Part shown: positions 33,742 through 42,900 of the stretch, piece after piece | Numbering within the stretch: position 1 is the stretch's first letter | How the letters are laid out: the number at the start of each line of letters is the position of its first letter | Source: Rothia nasisuis | Lineage (GTDB): Bacteria > Actinomycetota > Actinomycetes > Actinomycetales > Micrococcaceae | DNA length: 64,000 nucleotides | Direction: 5' to 3' | Assembly (NCBI RefSeq): GCF_928381405.1 | Contig: NZ_CAKMSB010000007.1 | Span: forward strand, 62,001-126,000 | Made by a program: the position numbers and the translations under genes | The notes under the pieces: model-generated | What the model saw: only the letters and a program-made list of their open reading frames with translations | Databases searched by the model: none | What the model was told of the DNA's origin: nothing

Positions 33742-35205
33742 ATGGTGCGTATGGGTTTTGGTCAGCAGGTTGCGGGTTTAAAGGGTAGGGCGCATAAGCG
33801 GGCTCGGCAGGGCTGGGTGCGCATGAAGGACGGTTTCTTTCAGTCTCTTCAGATTGTGGTCTCGGGTATCGGGGCCTATCTTTTTGCGGAGAAAGTGCTC
33901 GGGCATACCGAACCGATTTTCGCGGCGACAGCTGCGATTGTGTCGCTGGGCTATATTACGGGGGCAACCCATGCTCGCCGTATTCTTGAGGTTTCGTTTG
34001 GTGTGACTCTGGGTATTCTCATCGGCGATATGATGATGCTGGTTCTGGGCCGGGGCATCTGGCAGGCGGGGCTGGTAATGTTTCTGTCGATTATGCTGGC
34101 CCGTTTCTTAGATAACGGCATACTTTTCACCATTCAGATGGGCTTGCAGTCCTGCCTGGTGGTCTTGCTCCCACCGAATGTTGATGGGCCTTTTGCGCGC
34201 AGTCTTGACGGCATTGTGGGTGGGCTGTGCGCTTTCTTGCTCATGTTCCTCTTCCCTAAGGATCCCCGCCGCGCGCCGCGTGAGAACGCCCGCGCACTGA
34301 TGGGGGCTTTCGCTGCTGTTTTCCACGATGCGGGCACAGCGATGGAGCACTATGACGGCAAGGAGGCCTGGCATGCGCTGGCTGCCGCCCGCCGTTTACA
34401 GCCGCTCTATAACACCTGTGAGAAAGACATTATTACCTCTAAGGGTATGGCCCAGCTGGCCTGGACTGGCCGCGCGCACATGGAGGAGCTGGAGCGTTAT
34501 AGCCAGACCTTGAGTAAGATTGACTACGCTATCCGTAACACCCGCGTGCTGAATCGGCGTATGGCGTCCACCGTTAACAATGTGGAGATTTCTCACGAGG
34601 CCGTGACCTCCATTTCCGAAGCTCTGAAGAGCGTCGGCGATTCGGTTGAGACGCTGGGGCAGGGTATGTCTGATGCCAGCGCCGAGGTTCGAGCCGCGCG
34701 CAAGATGCAGGCCCGCCGTGACCTTTCGCAGCTGGCGGGGCGATTAGAGCCGCATATGATGGGCGTGCAGACTATGGAGGCCGAGGCTTTGGTGCTCATG
34801 CTTCGGCCTCTGGTGGTTGACCTGCTTGAGGCCTCTGGCCTGACTCACCAGCAGGCTGCTGATATGTTGGTCCCGCTGGGTGATTCGATGACCAAGCATG
34901 CGCCCACTACAGCCCAGCTGGTCAGGCAGGAGCGCGGGAGCGCTGAGGCCCGGTATCAGCGGGCTGAGCAGAAGCACAGGGACGACACCCGCCAGCTCAC
35001 CACCGTCTTACGCGCCAAGGATCGCGCTCCTCTGCGCGAAATCCGCGAAGCCTCGGTGCGGGATCCGAGATCTTTACCGTCGGTGGCCTCACCGGTTTCT
35101 GAGCTGCGCGATAGTGCAGCTCGCGTTGAAAAGCAGCGGGCTCTGAATACCCAGCAGCTTGAGATTATCGAGGAGCAGCTCAAGGGCGGTAAGGGCACCG
35201 GCTAA
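33742..35205 (+). CDS. FUSC/aromatic acid exporter-like membrane protein
   Basis: 487 aa. The first 175 residues hold about five to six membrane helices: FFQSLQIVVSGIGAYLFAE, PIFAATAAIVSLGYITGATHAR, VTLGILIGDMMMLVLG, GLVMFLSIMLARFL and GIVGGLCAFLLMFLFP. The remaining 300 residues are a soluble helical domain with many charged residues. This is the layout of FUSC/ArAE-type proteins with one membrane half. The substrate is unknown. It is divergent from pstS and might share the PHO-box region, though no second box is evident on its side. Confidence 0.75.
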   Translation: MVRMGFGQQVAGLKGRAHKRARQGWVRMKDGFFQSLQIVVSGIGAYLFAEKVLGHTEPIFAATAAIVSLGYITGATHARRILEVSFGVTLGILIGDMMMLVLGRGIWQAGLVMFLSIMLARFLDNGILFTIQMGLQSCLVVLLPPNVDGPFARSLDGIVGGLCAFLLMFLFPKDPRRAPRENARALMGAFAAVFHDAGTAMEHYDGKEAWHALAAARRLQPLYNTCEKDIITSKGMAQLAWTGRAHMEELERYSQTLSKIDYAIRNTRVLNRRMASTVNNVEISHEAVTSISEALKSVGDSVETLGQGMSDASAEVRAARKMQARRDLSQLAGRLEPHMMGVQTMEAEALVLMLRPLVVDLLEASGLTHQQAADMLVPLGDSMTKHAPTTAQLVRQERGSAEARYQRAEQKHRDDTRQLTTVLRAKDRAPLREIREASVRDPRSLPSVASPVSELRDSAARVEKQRALNTQQLEIIEEQLKGGKGTG

Positions 35206-35285
35206 CTCTTACACTCCGACTGCTATGCCCCGGATGTATCAAGCTCCTGACGCGTGGAGAAAATCTTGGGGAGTCGCTGGGGAAT

Positions 35286-36686
35286 CTACTGGGGAAAGAG
35301 GAGGGCAAGGGCTTCAGTCAAAGAGGCAACCTCACGCACTGAGACTCCCGCGGGCACCTCGCCCACTCCGGCCGGGGAGGCGGGCACAATGACGTGGGTG
35401 AAGCCCAGCCTGCCCACTTCGGCTATGCGTTGGCGAATACCTGGCACGGCTCGCACCTCACCCGCTAAGCCAACCTCACCGAAGACCGCCAGCTTACGTG
35501 GCAGAGGCTTATCTTGGGCGGCTGAGGCCAAGGCAATGACGCAGGCTAAGTCAGCTGATGGTTCTGAAATTTTTACGCCGCCCACAGTGGAGATGTAGCA
35601 GTCAAGCTTACCCACGTTGAAGCCCGCGCGTTTTTGCAGTACGGCTAGCAACATAGAGATACGTGAGGAGTCAAGGCCACTGGTGGTGCGCCGGGGTGCC
35701 GGGGTAGCGCTCTGGTCGAGAAGGGCCTGTACCTCCGCTAGCAGGGGGCGGCGGCCCTCCATGGTCACGGTGACGCAGGTGCCCGATACCGGGTGCGGGG
35801 TGCGTGAGACGAAGAGCCCCGAGGGGTCGGTGACGGGGGCGATGCCGTCCTCGTGCATATCAAAGCACCCCACCTCATCGGTGGGGCCAAAGCGGTTCTT
35901 GACGGCCCGTAACATGCGGATAGGTGTATGCTTGTCACCCTCAAACTGGCAGACCACATCGACCAGGTGTTCCAGCAGGCGGGGGCCCGCGATGGTGCCT
36001 TCCTTGGTCACATGCCCCACCAGCAGGGTGCACATGTTGCGGCGCTTGGCTGAGGCAATGATGGAGGCCGCCACCTCACGCACCTGGGTCACTCCGCCGG
36101 CGCTCCCTTCGACTTCAGAGGAGGCCAGGGTCTGCACCGAATCGACAATCAGCAGGTCAGGGTTGACCTGCTCAATGTGAGCGAGGGCTGTGCCCAGGTC
36201 GGTCTCGCTGGTTAGGTAGAGGGTCTCAGCTAGCGCCCCGATGCGGTCTGCGCGTAGCTTGACCTGCGCTGCGGATTCTTCGCCCGTCACGTACAGAACG
36301 TTGTGGGGTTTGCCTGTTGACTGCCCGCGGGCAAAGGTGGCGGCTACATCAAGGAGCAGGGTGGATTTGCCGACGCCGGGTTCACCGGCCATGAGAATTA
36401 CCGCGCCGGGTACCAGTCCGCCGCCGAGTACACGGTCGAATTCCGGGTTGCAGGTTGACATGTACTGGGCAACCGTGGAGTCTACCGTGCCGATAGGCTG
36501 GGCCGGGGCCTGCACGTTAGAGGCCACGGTGGTTTTAGCGGTGACGGCGCCGCTGGCTGCTTCTTCGACTGTGCCCCAGGATTGGCACTCGCCGCAGCGG
36601 CCTACCCATTTGGCTGTGGTCCAGCCACATTCGATGCAGCGGTAGGCGTTAGCGGAACGCGAGCGGGGTGTTTTACGGGTTGCCAT
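35286..36686 (-). CDS. radA: DNA repair protein RadA
   Basis: 466 aa. N-terminal zinc finger CIECGWTTAKWVGRCGEC, RecA-like ATPase with Walker A GEPGVGKSTLLLD, the RadA-specific KNRFGPTDEVGCF (residues around 275), and a C-terminal Lon-like domain ending VASLTEALALLFPQ. It promotes branch migration of recombination intermediates. In mycobacteria radA is adjacent to disA; here the two are 22 kb apart, separated by the depsipeptide cluster, so this gene marks the left junction. Confidence 0.96.
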   Translation of the reverse strand: MATRKTPRSRSANAYRCIECGWTTAKWVGRCGECQSWGTVEEAASGAVTAKTTVASNVQAPAQPIGTVDSTVAQYMSTCNPEFDRVLGGGLVPGAVILMAGEPGVGKSTLLLDVAATFARGQSTGKPHNVLYVTGEESAAQVKLRADRIGALAETLYLTSETDLGTALAHIEQVNPDLLIVDSVQTLASSEVEGSAGGVTQVREVAASIIASAKRRNMCTLLVGHVTKEGTIAGPRLLEHLVDVVCQFEGDKHTPIRMLRAVKNRFGPTDEVGCFDMHEDGIAPVTDPSGLFVSRTPHPVSGTCVTVTMEGRRPLLAEVQALLDQSATPAPRRTTSGLDSSRISMLLAVLQKRAGFNVGKLDCYISTVGGVKISEPSADLACVIALASAAQDKPLPRKLAVFGEVGLAGEVRAVPGIRQRIAEVGRLGFTHVIVPASPAGVGEVPAGVSVREVASLTEALALLFPQ

Positions 36687-37260
36687 ACACCCAGCATAAG
36701 GCCGGTGGCTGACACTTTAAGAATCGAGTGACCGCTTGTTTTGAAGTGCTGCCGTTGGTTGCTTTAAAGATTATTCAAAAGTAGTCAGACGACTGATGTA
36801 TACCAAATCTCAGAATTTACACCTCCTCATAATCGAGGCTTGCAACATGCCGCGAACAAGGTCGCTGGTATCCGTTGCTCGCGGCATGTTCATCAATTAG
36901 CTTCGCGATTTTAGGATTAGCAAGCAACTTTTTCTCAACCGTATCAATTTCGGTCTTATCAGCCGGGTCTTGTCGTAACCATAGTAGTCATTCCGGTCTA
37001 TCTTCCCACATGGACATAGAACCCACGCACAAGCCATCTGATGTCCTTGGATTATAGTTATATGGTTGACTCACTTCTACCCATAGTTTGAACCACACCG
37101 ATATCCGGGCGATGGCCCCAACAGAATATGATAACGAATCGGCCTAACGGTCACAGGTTTGTATACGTCACCAATATCTGTGCTGTTGTTCTGCCTTGAA
37201 GGCATTCATATGATGGCAGACTCGCGCTGCACTACCAGTCTCATGAGGTGTTACAAGAGG
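36687..37260. other. Left boundary region of the depsipeptide island
   Basis: 574 bp, AT-rich, without an intact gene. TTATTCAAAAGTAGTC lies at about 36773. A minus-strand open frame without a start (36817-36978) reads DPADKTEIDTVEKKLLANP and NPKIAKLIDEHAASNG before a TAA, a probable gene remnant. Within it, AACATGCCGCGA (36844-36855) and TCGCGGCATGTT (36879-36890) form a 12-bp hairpin. The right part, 36980-37260, shows nothing that I can name. Confidence 0.6.
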
Positions 37261-37962
37261 CTACGGAGCAGGTGCGTGAAATATGGGATCCCACACGGCA
37301 GTAACAATCCATCGGTGATAGATAGTCCAAGTCCCGTTAAATCCTACGAGTATCCCCGCATCAGTTTTAACACCCGGGATGAGAACCTTGCCAATGAATG
37401 TCCTGGAGGGGACATGAATAGTTAGTTCGCATTCTTTGAAGTCAAGCCAGATTCCGGACAACGGGAACCAGGCCTTATAAATGCTCTCTTTAGCACTGAA
37501 TAATAAGCGGTCCCATGCAATCGTGGGTTCTATCTCAAAGAGGTGAGCAAGCATCTGAGATTCAGCCCCAACAGTAACCATTTCAGTAACGCCTTCAGGC
37601 AACGGTTTGTTCAGCTCTGCATCAATACCGATAGCTAGAACTTCAGACTTACGGGCTACTGCTGCGGCACGGTAGCCTTCGCAATGGGTCAGACTCCCAA
37701 CTATGCCCTGTGGCCACTGAGGTTCACGGTATTTACCCGGAACGATGGGGCCTGCTGGATATCCAAGCCGACCAAGCGCGCGGCGAGCACAAGCTCTGAC
37801 TGACGCGTATTCGGCAATCCGCAAAGGTGCTGCGCCCATAATCGCGGCACGTTCCTCGGGCAACAGGACACTTTGCGGCGCATCAGCTTCCATATATTCA
37901 AATACTACTGAGGCGTGAAGAAACGTAGACAATTGCCCATCCACATCTGAAACTTTTGTCAA
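37261..37962 (-). CDS. 4'-phosphopantetheinyl transferase (EntD/Sfp type)
   Basis: 233 aa. The motifs are WPQGIVGSLTHCEGYRAAAV (P1/P2 region), IGIDAE (magnesium-binding Asp) and DRLLFSAKESIYKAWFP (W/F-xxKEA-K type with catalytic Glu and Lys). It loads phosphopantetheine from CoA onto the four carrier domains of the synthetases, the role CesP plays in cereulide production. The start is uncertain: TTG at 37962 or GTG at 37941; an in-frame stop lies just upstream of the TTG. The gene begins 5 bp from the end of the 260-bp repeat element, which separates it from the exporter genes. Confidence 0.9.
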   Translation of the reverse strand: MTKVSDVDGQLSTFLHASVVFEYMEADAPQSVLLPEERAAIMGAAPLRIAEYASVRACARRALGRLGYPAGPIVPGKYREPQWPQGIVGSLTHCEGYRAAAVARKSEVLAIGIDAELNKPLPEGVTEMVTVGAESQMLAHLFEIEPTIAWDRLLFSAKESIYKAWFPLSGIWLDFKECELTIHVPSRTFIGKVLIPGVKTDAGILVGFNGTWTIYHRWIVTAVWDPIFHAPAP

Positions 37963-37966
37963 AGAA

Positions 37967-38226
37967 GCTTATTCATAAGGGGTTCCGCAGGCTCACGCTC
38001 GCTGCCGACCCTCTCGCCTGGTTCGCTCCTGGCTCGCAAGCTCGCCAGATGCGCAACGACTTCTTTTTCGCTGCACGAAAAATCCTTGCTTATCCAGGCG
38101 ATTCACTCCCCGCCTGACGGCGGATTCCGTTCGCTCTTGTATGCTCGCTCGAGCGCTCGCCCCGCTCACTTCATCCGAGCCAGCAGCTTCGCTGTGAGCC
38201 TGCTTCACCTATCCTTATGAATAAGC
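37967..38226. repeat. 260-bp inverted-repeat (MITE-like) element
   Basis: Bounded by GCTTATTCATAAGG (37967-37980) and its exact reverse complement CCTTATGAATAAGC (38213-38226). A second nested pair, GCAGGCTCAC and GTGAGCCTGC, lies near 37989 and 38195. The interior is rich in GCTCGC and includes the palindromic GCTCGCTCGAGCG. There is no coding frame. It fills exactly the space between the ABC permease and the PPTase gene. A related GCAGGCTCxCGCTCGCT occurs at about 30247. Confidence 0.75.
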
Positions 38227-38227
38227 C

Positions 38228-39034
38228 TCACAGGTTGAGATCTTTCTTCCGGAATAGCAGTAGAGAACATAAAGCAATGACGATTGCCGCCGCAACGAGC
38301 GCAATGACCGTTAAGGTAAGAGCACCGGGGTCGTCGCGAAACTTTTCCACGTCGAAGAGGGTAAAGACCGTAGTATATCGCAACCAAGTGACGTCGGGCG
38401 CGAGGCTACGAGCGATGTGAATAAAGTACTCAACAACAACCAGAGAAGCACTCCAGGCCAAAGCCGTAGTACCGGTCTTCGTCATCATACGTATAAGGAA
38501 GCACACGGCCCCTAGGGGTGTAAAGATTGCAAACAGAAGCAGGTTCAGGGTGAGAATGCCCTCCCATTCAATGTTCCCCTCAGCGAACATAAGATGACCG
38601 AGTGCAGCGAAGAGTACCGAGCTGACGGTGACGACCAAGAGAGCACCCACAAAAACCAGTATCTGAGTCATCAAATATGACACACGCGAAGTGCGCCCGC
38701 TGAGAAAGTAGCCAAGTGACGTGGTATCAATGGGCACAGAGGCCAGGCGGTAGACAAGCAACACCACGAAGGCCATAAGAAACATGATGTGCAGAGAGTT
38801 ATAGTAATTGGCGCTTAGAAAGCCGAAGTATTCACTTTGATCTGAGACAACCCCTAGCGCATCACGGAGTTCGGGCGGCAGAGCGCCAACCATACCGGTG
38901 AACGATGCGTTCGTTGATAAGGAGGGGAAAAGCCAGGCAAGCGAAAGAATCATGCTGCCAACAAGAGCCGCAAAAATTGAGACTAACGAAAGGTTTGTTT
39001 TTACACCGTACTTCAATACCGGGGCGCTTATCAT
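38228..39034 (-). CDS. ABC-2 type permease of the depsipeptide exporter (CesD-like)
   Basis: 268 aa with about six membrane helices: LVSIFAALVGSMILSLAWLF, the region SLHIMFLMAFVVLLVYRLA, LMTQILVFVGALLVVTVSSV, LTLNLLLFAIFTPLGAVCFLI, TALAWSASLVVVEYFIHIA and LTLTVIALVAAAIVIALCSLL. It overlaps the ATPase gene by 4 bp. With it, it should export the peptide or protect the producer. In cereulide clusters CesC and CesD hold the same place. Exact substrate is inferred from context only. Confidence 0.85.
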   Translation of the reverse strand: MISAPVLKYGVKTNLSLVSIFAALVGSMILSLAWLFPSLSTNASFTGMVGALPPELRDALGVVSDQSEYFGFLSANYYNSLHIMFLMAFVVLLVYRLASVPIDTTSLGYFLSGRTSRVSYLMTQILVFVGALLVVTVSSVLFAALGHLMFAEGNIEWEGILTLNLLLFAIFTPLGAVCFLIRMMTKTGTTALAWSASLVVVEYFIHIARSLAPDVTWLRYTTVFTLFDVEKFRDDPGALTLTVIALVAAAIVIALCSLLLFRKKDLNL

Positions 39035-39903
39035 GATTGTTTTCCTCCATATGCATCTCTGAAATATTCGCGAAGCTCCACCCTTCGGGTTTCAATCTTT
39101 TTCACTCCGGACTGCGAAAGTTCTCCCAGCAAGGGGGCGATATCACCATCAAGCGGAAAATCGAGTTCTGTAGCGCTTACTACAGTGGCTCCGACCGTAA
39201 AAGCGGCTGGGTCCACGGGGTGGTCAAACCAGGCGCGGAGTGTTCTGCTTAATTCGTTCTCTAGGGTAGACATAGACTGTGATGCCACAAGATGGCCCTC
39301 GCGGATAACTGTGATGGAATCTGCCACTGCTTCCACTTCTTCGAAGATATGAGAGGACAGCAGTATGGTCTTGCCCTTCTTCTTCTCTTCTTCAAGTAAT
39401 GAAATCAAGGTGTCCTGCATCAACGGGTCTAACCCGCTACTTGGTTCATCAAGGATTAGCACCGCCGGGTCACCCATGAAGGCTGCAACCAGCGCCAGCT
39501 TCTGTTTGGTTCCTTTCGACATAGCCTTGATGGGCGTAGACAAATCTAGTTGGAAGCGCCGCACGAGGTCATCTCGCAACGGCTGGACTGTGTTCTTGCG
39601 GATTTCGCTGAGCAAATCCAGAAAGGTTCCTGCCGCTACCCCAGAGGGGAAAGCTATTTCTCCGGGGACGAATCCTAGCGATCGCTTGGCCTCAATGGGC
39701 TCGCTCCAGCAGTCGAAGTTATCAATCGTAGCCTGACCCTCATCTGGCCGAAGGAAGCCAAGTAGATGACGAATTGTTGTCGATTTTCCGGCACCGTTTG
39801 GCCCGATGAATCCCAGCACCTCCCCCTCATTGACAGTTAAGTTAAGACCGAATATCCCTTTTGTGGAAGAGAACTGTTTGGTCAGTCCTTCAACCTTAAT
39901 CAT
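39031..39903 (-). CDS. ABC transporter ATP-binding protein of the depsipeptide exporter (CesC-like)
   Basis: 290 aa. Walker A GFIGPNGAGKSTTIRHLLG, signature region MSKGTKQKLALVAAFMGDP (a variant of LSGGQ common in BcrA-type exporters), Walker B AVLILDEPSSGLDPL, switch His in LLSSHIFEEVE. The last 80 residues form the usual C-terminal extension of drug-exporting BcrA/DrrA-like ATPases. It overlaps both the NRPS gene upstream and the permease downstream by 4 bp, so it is part of the synthetase operon. Confidence 0.93.
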   Translation of the reverse strand: MIKVEGLTKQFSSTKGIFGLNLTVNEGEVLGFIGPNGAGKSTTIRHLLGFLRPDEGQATIDNFDCWSEPIEAKRSLGFVPGEIAFPSGVAAGTFLDLLSEIRKNTVQPLRDDLVRRFQLDLSTPIKAMSKGTKQKLALVAAFMGDPAVLILDEPSSGLDPLMQDTLISLLEEEKKKGKTILLSSHIFEEVEAVADSITVIREGHLVASQSMSTLENELSRTLRAWFDHPVDPAAFTVGATVVSATELDFPLDGDIAPLLGELSQSGVKKIETRRVELREYFRDAYGGKQS

Positions 39904-42900
39904 GGTTGTTCCTTTCTATTGGCCGTCTCTCCCCACTCGAGGTCGATTATGCGGGCAACTTCTTGTACGTGGGGAAAACGCATCATTGACGTGTGATCTC
40001 CGGGGATGTCAGCGAAGGTCACAGGTCGAGTGGTGTATTCCTGCCATTCACTGAACAGATTTAACACATCAGCAGTGTGCTTAGTGGTACGTAATACACT
40101 AATTGGAAGATTAAGCCGTTCTCGGGGTAGCGTAACTTCACGGGAATACATCAATTGATGCATTTGTAGGGTTAGAAACCTCTCGAGGTAATCTTCATTC
40201 AGTAGGGTTGCTACGCGTGCATCATCCCGTGCCACCTGGAGCAGATATTTCTTTGCCTGTTCATAAGGCATTTCACGGAGCCGTTCCGCCTCAGCTTCAA
40301 GAAAGCCTCCGATTCCCATGGCAAGAATGAATACTTTTGTCTCTTCCTCACTAAAATCCGCATCAGCTGTGGATATAGCGCCGAGGTCTGGGGGCGTGTC
40401 AAGGATAATGAGTCCTTTAGGAGGGTTACCGGAAGCAACAAGTCGACTACACAGATGGAAAGCTATATGTCCGCCAAGCGAGTGTCCCGCAAGCAAAGTA
40501 TCAGGCCCAACCACATCAGCAACTGCAGCTTGGCAGAAATCTACCATCTCTTCAAATGAAAGTAATGATTGACTTTCCCCTCTACCAAGACCTGGCGCCT
40601 CTACACCGTATGCTGACCCAAAACCCCTCAGATAGCGCGCAAGTTGAATGTACCCGAGGATAGTTCCACCGGCAGGAGGAAGAAACACTAGCTTACGACT
40701 AGACTCCAGGGATAGTCCAAGGTCAATAAGCTTGTCCTTCGGATTACTAGAACTCATGGTAGGTGGGTTTTCAAGCAAGGAAGCTAAAGAAGCAACATCT
40801 GGAGCTAGGAAGATCTGTTTCGCATCTACTGCAAGGCCCTTATCTGTGAGTCTCGAGACAAGTTTTATAGTTAAGAGAGAATCCCCACCATGGTCAAAAA
40901 ATGAGTCCCTGAGGCCTAAAAGTGGCACATCGAGCACCTGTCGAAAGACTTCAAGTATCGTACGTTCTGGCTCAAGAAGATTCTCGAGATTAATCTCATT
41001 GTGTGGTGTTTCTTGAGTAGTCGATGTAACCAGTTGATTGGTATCTACTTTGCCGCTTGCACGTAGTGGCAACGCATCATAGACATAGAAAGCTCCAGGA
41101 ATAGCTTCTGGTGGCAGTTCTTTGCGTAGCGCAGATACAAAATCGAAGCCATCCAGACTTTCTTCACCTGCAACGTGCCCCACAAGCACTGCACGGCTAC
41201 CGTGGTGAGAGACTGTAACAAAAGCATCACGGACGTTATCCAATGCCTGTAAAGCATTGCGAACCGACGCCAACTCAACTCGATGCCCTCGGATTTTGAC
41301 TTGGTCATCACGCCGACCGCAAAAGCGCAGGGAACCGTCTTCGCCAAGCCTCACAAAATCACCAGTACGATATAACCGCATATCCGGCAATGACACTGTC
41401 TCAACAAATTTGTCGGATGGTGTATCGCCCCCTACGTATCCTGTTGAAAGCCCCTCACCGCCTACGTACAGTTCCCCTTCAACGCCCACTGGTACAACAT
41501 GGCCCCATACATCAAGTGGGACTGCTATCGATCCACGCACAGGCCTGCCGATGGGCACTGGCCCTAATGTCTCAGGTTCTATTTGATGAGTAGTCGAGAA
41601 TGTTGTGTTCTCTGTAGGCCCATAACCATTGATAAATTTGACCTCGGGTGCACATTGAGCGACTCGTTTAATATGTTCAGGAGAAACTACGTCGCCACCA
41701 ACCACTATAATTTCACACGAAGTAAACATGCTAGGGTCAGCATCTGCAAGTTGATGGAATAGCGGAGCGCTCAGCCACATAACTGTCGGACGGTACTTTG
41801 AAAGTGCGTCTGAGAATCTACTCGGGTCGAGCAATGTCTCGTTATCGACAAGAATTATCTCACCTCCGGCAAGTAAAGGACCCCAAATCTCGAAGGTAGA
41901 TGCATCAAATGCAATTGACCCGGTCTGAACTAGGCGGCAATTCTCATCAAGCTGAATCCAATTGGGGTCGGTGACCAGCCCAAGGACACTCGAGGAACGA
42001 ATCGCAACACCCTTAGGTCGACCAGTTGTCCCCGACGTGAAAATAACATATGCTTCGTGATCATTGTATGGTTCCGATATAGGGGTGCGTCCTGTGCCAA
42101 AAAAATCTAGAGCAATTGGGAACATCGACTCATTTGTAGCCTTTATCCCTTCAGAACCGATAACCCATGTAACTTCGCCGGTATGAAGTATATTCTCTCG
42201 AACAGAGAATGAAGCTTCCGGATCGAGTGGGACATAGGAGCAACCGATTCGGGCAATAGCAATAATTGCAACTATAGTCTCTGGCTTCTTCGTACCAATC
42301 AGTCCAACTCGGTGTCCTGCCTTCACCCCAGCATCTTCAAGTTGTGCAGCAAGGGTTGCGCTGTGTTGATCTAAATCAATGTATGAGAGTAACTTTTCTC
42401 CATATCTCACGGCAGGACGATGGGCGTGTTTGGAGACCACTAAGTTAAACGCAGCGGCAAGAGATGTTGGAAGCGCTGCTGTTCGTCTGTTCGTGCACAT
42501 CTCCAGAATATTCTTGCTCTCCTCTGGACTAACAAGTCGCGCTAGTGATATGCGCTGACTTGAATTCGTAGCAATCGAATTTAGCAGGTACAGGAACCAA
42601 CCTTGCCAACGTTTAATTGTATTTGAATTGAACAGACTACTCGCGTATTCAAAAGCAAGGGTTAGGGAGTCGCCATCCTCATACACATGCACCGACAGGT
42701 CAAATTTTGCTACCCGATGGCGTATATGCATCGGTTCGGTAACTACTCCAGTGAGATTTAGTGAATCTTCTTTTGGCACATAGTTGAACACAGCTTGAAC
42801 GAGCGGAGGGAAATTAGTGGGACGTTCTGGCGCAAATAGAGACACTAAGCGATCAAACGGGAAATCTTGATTCTCAAGTGCCCTGCTGACTTGGTCATGT

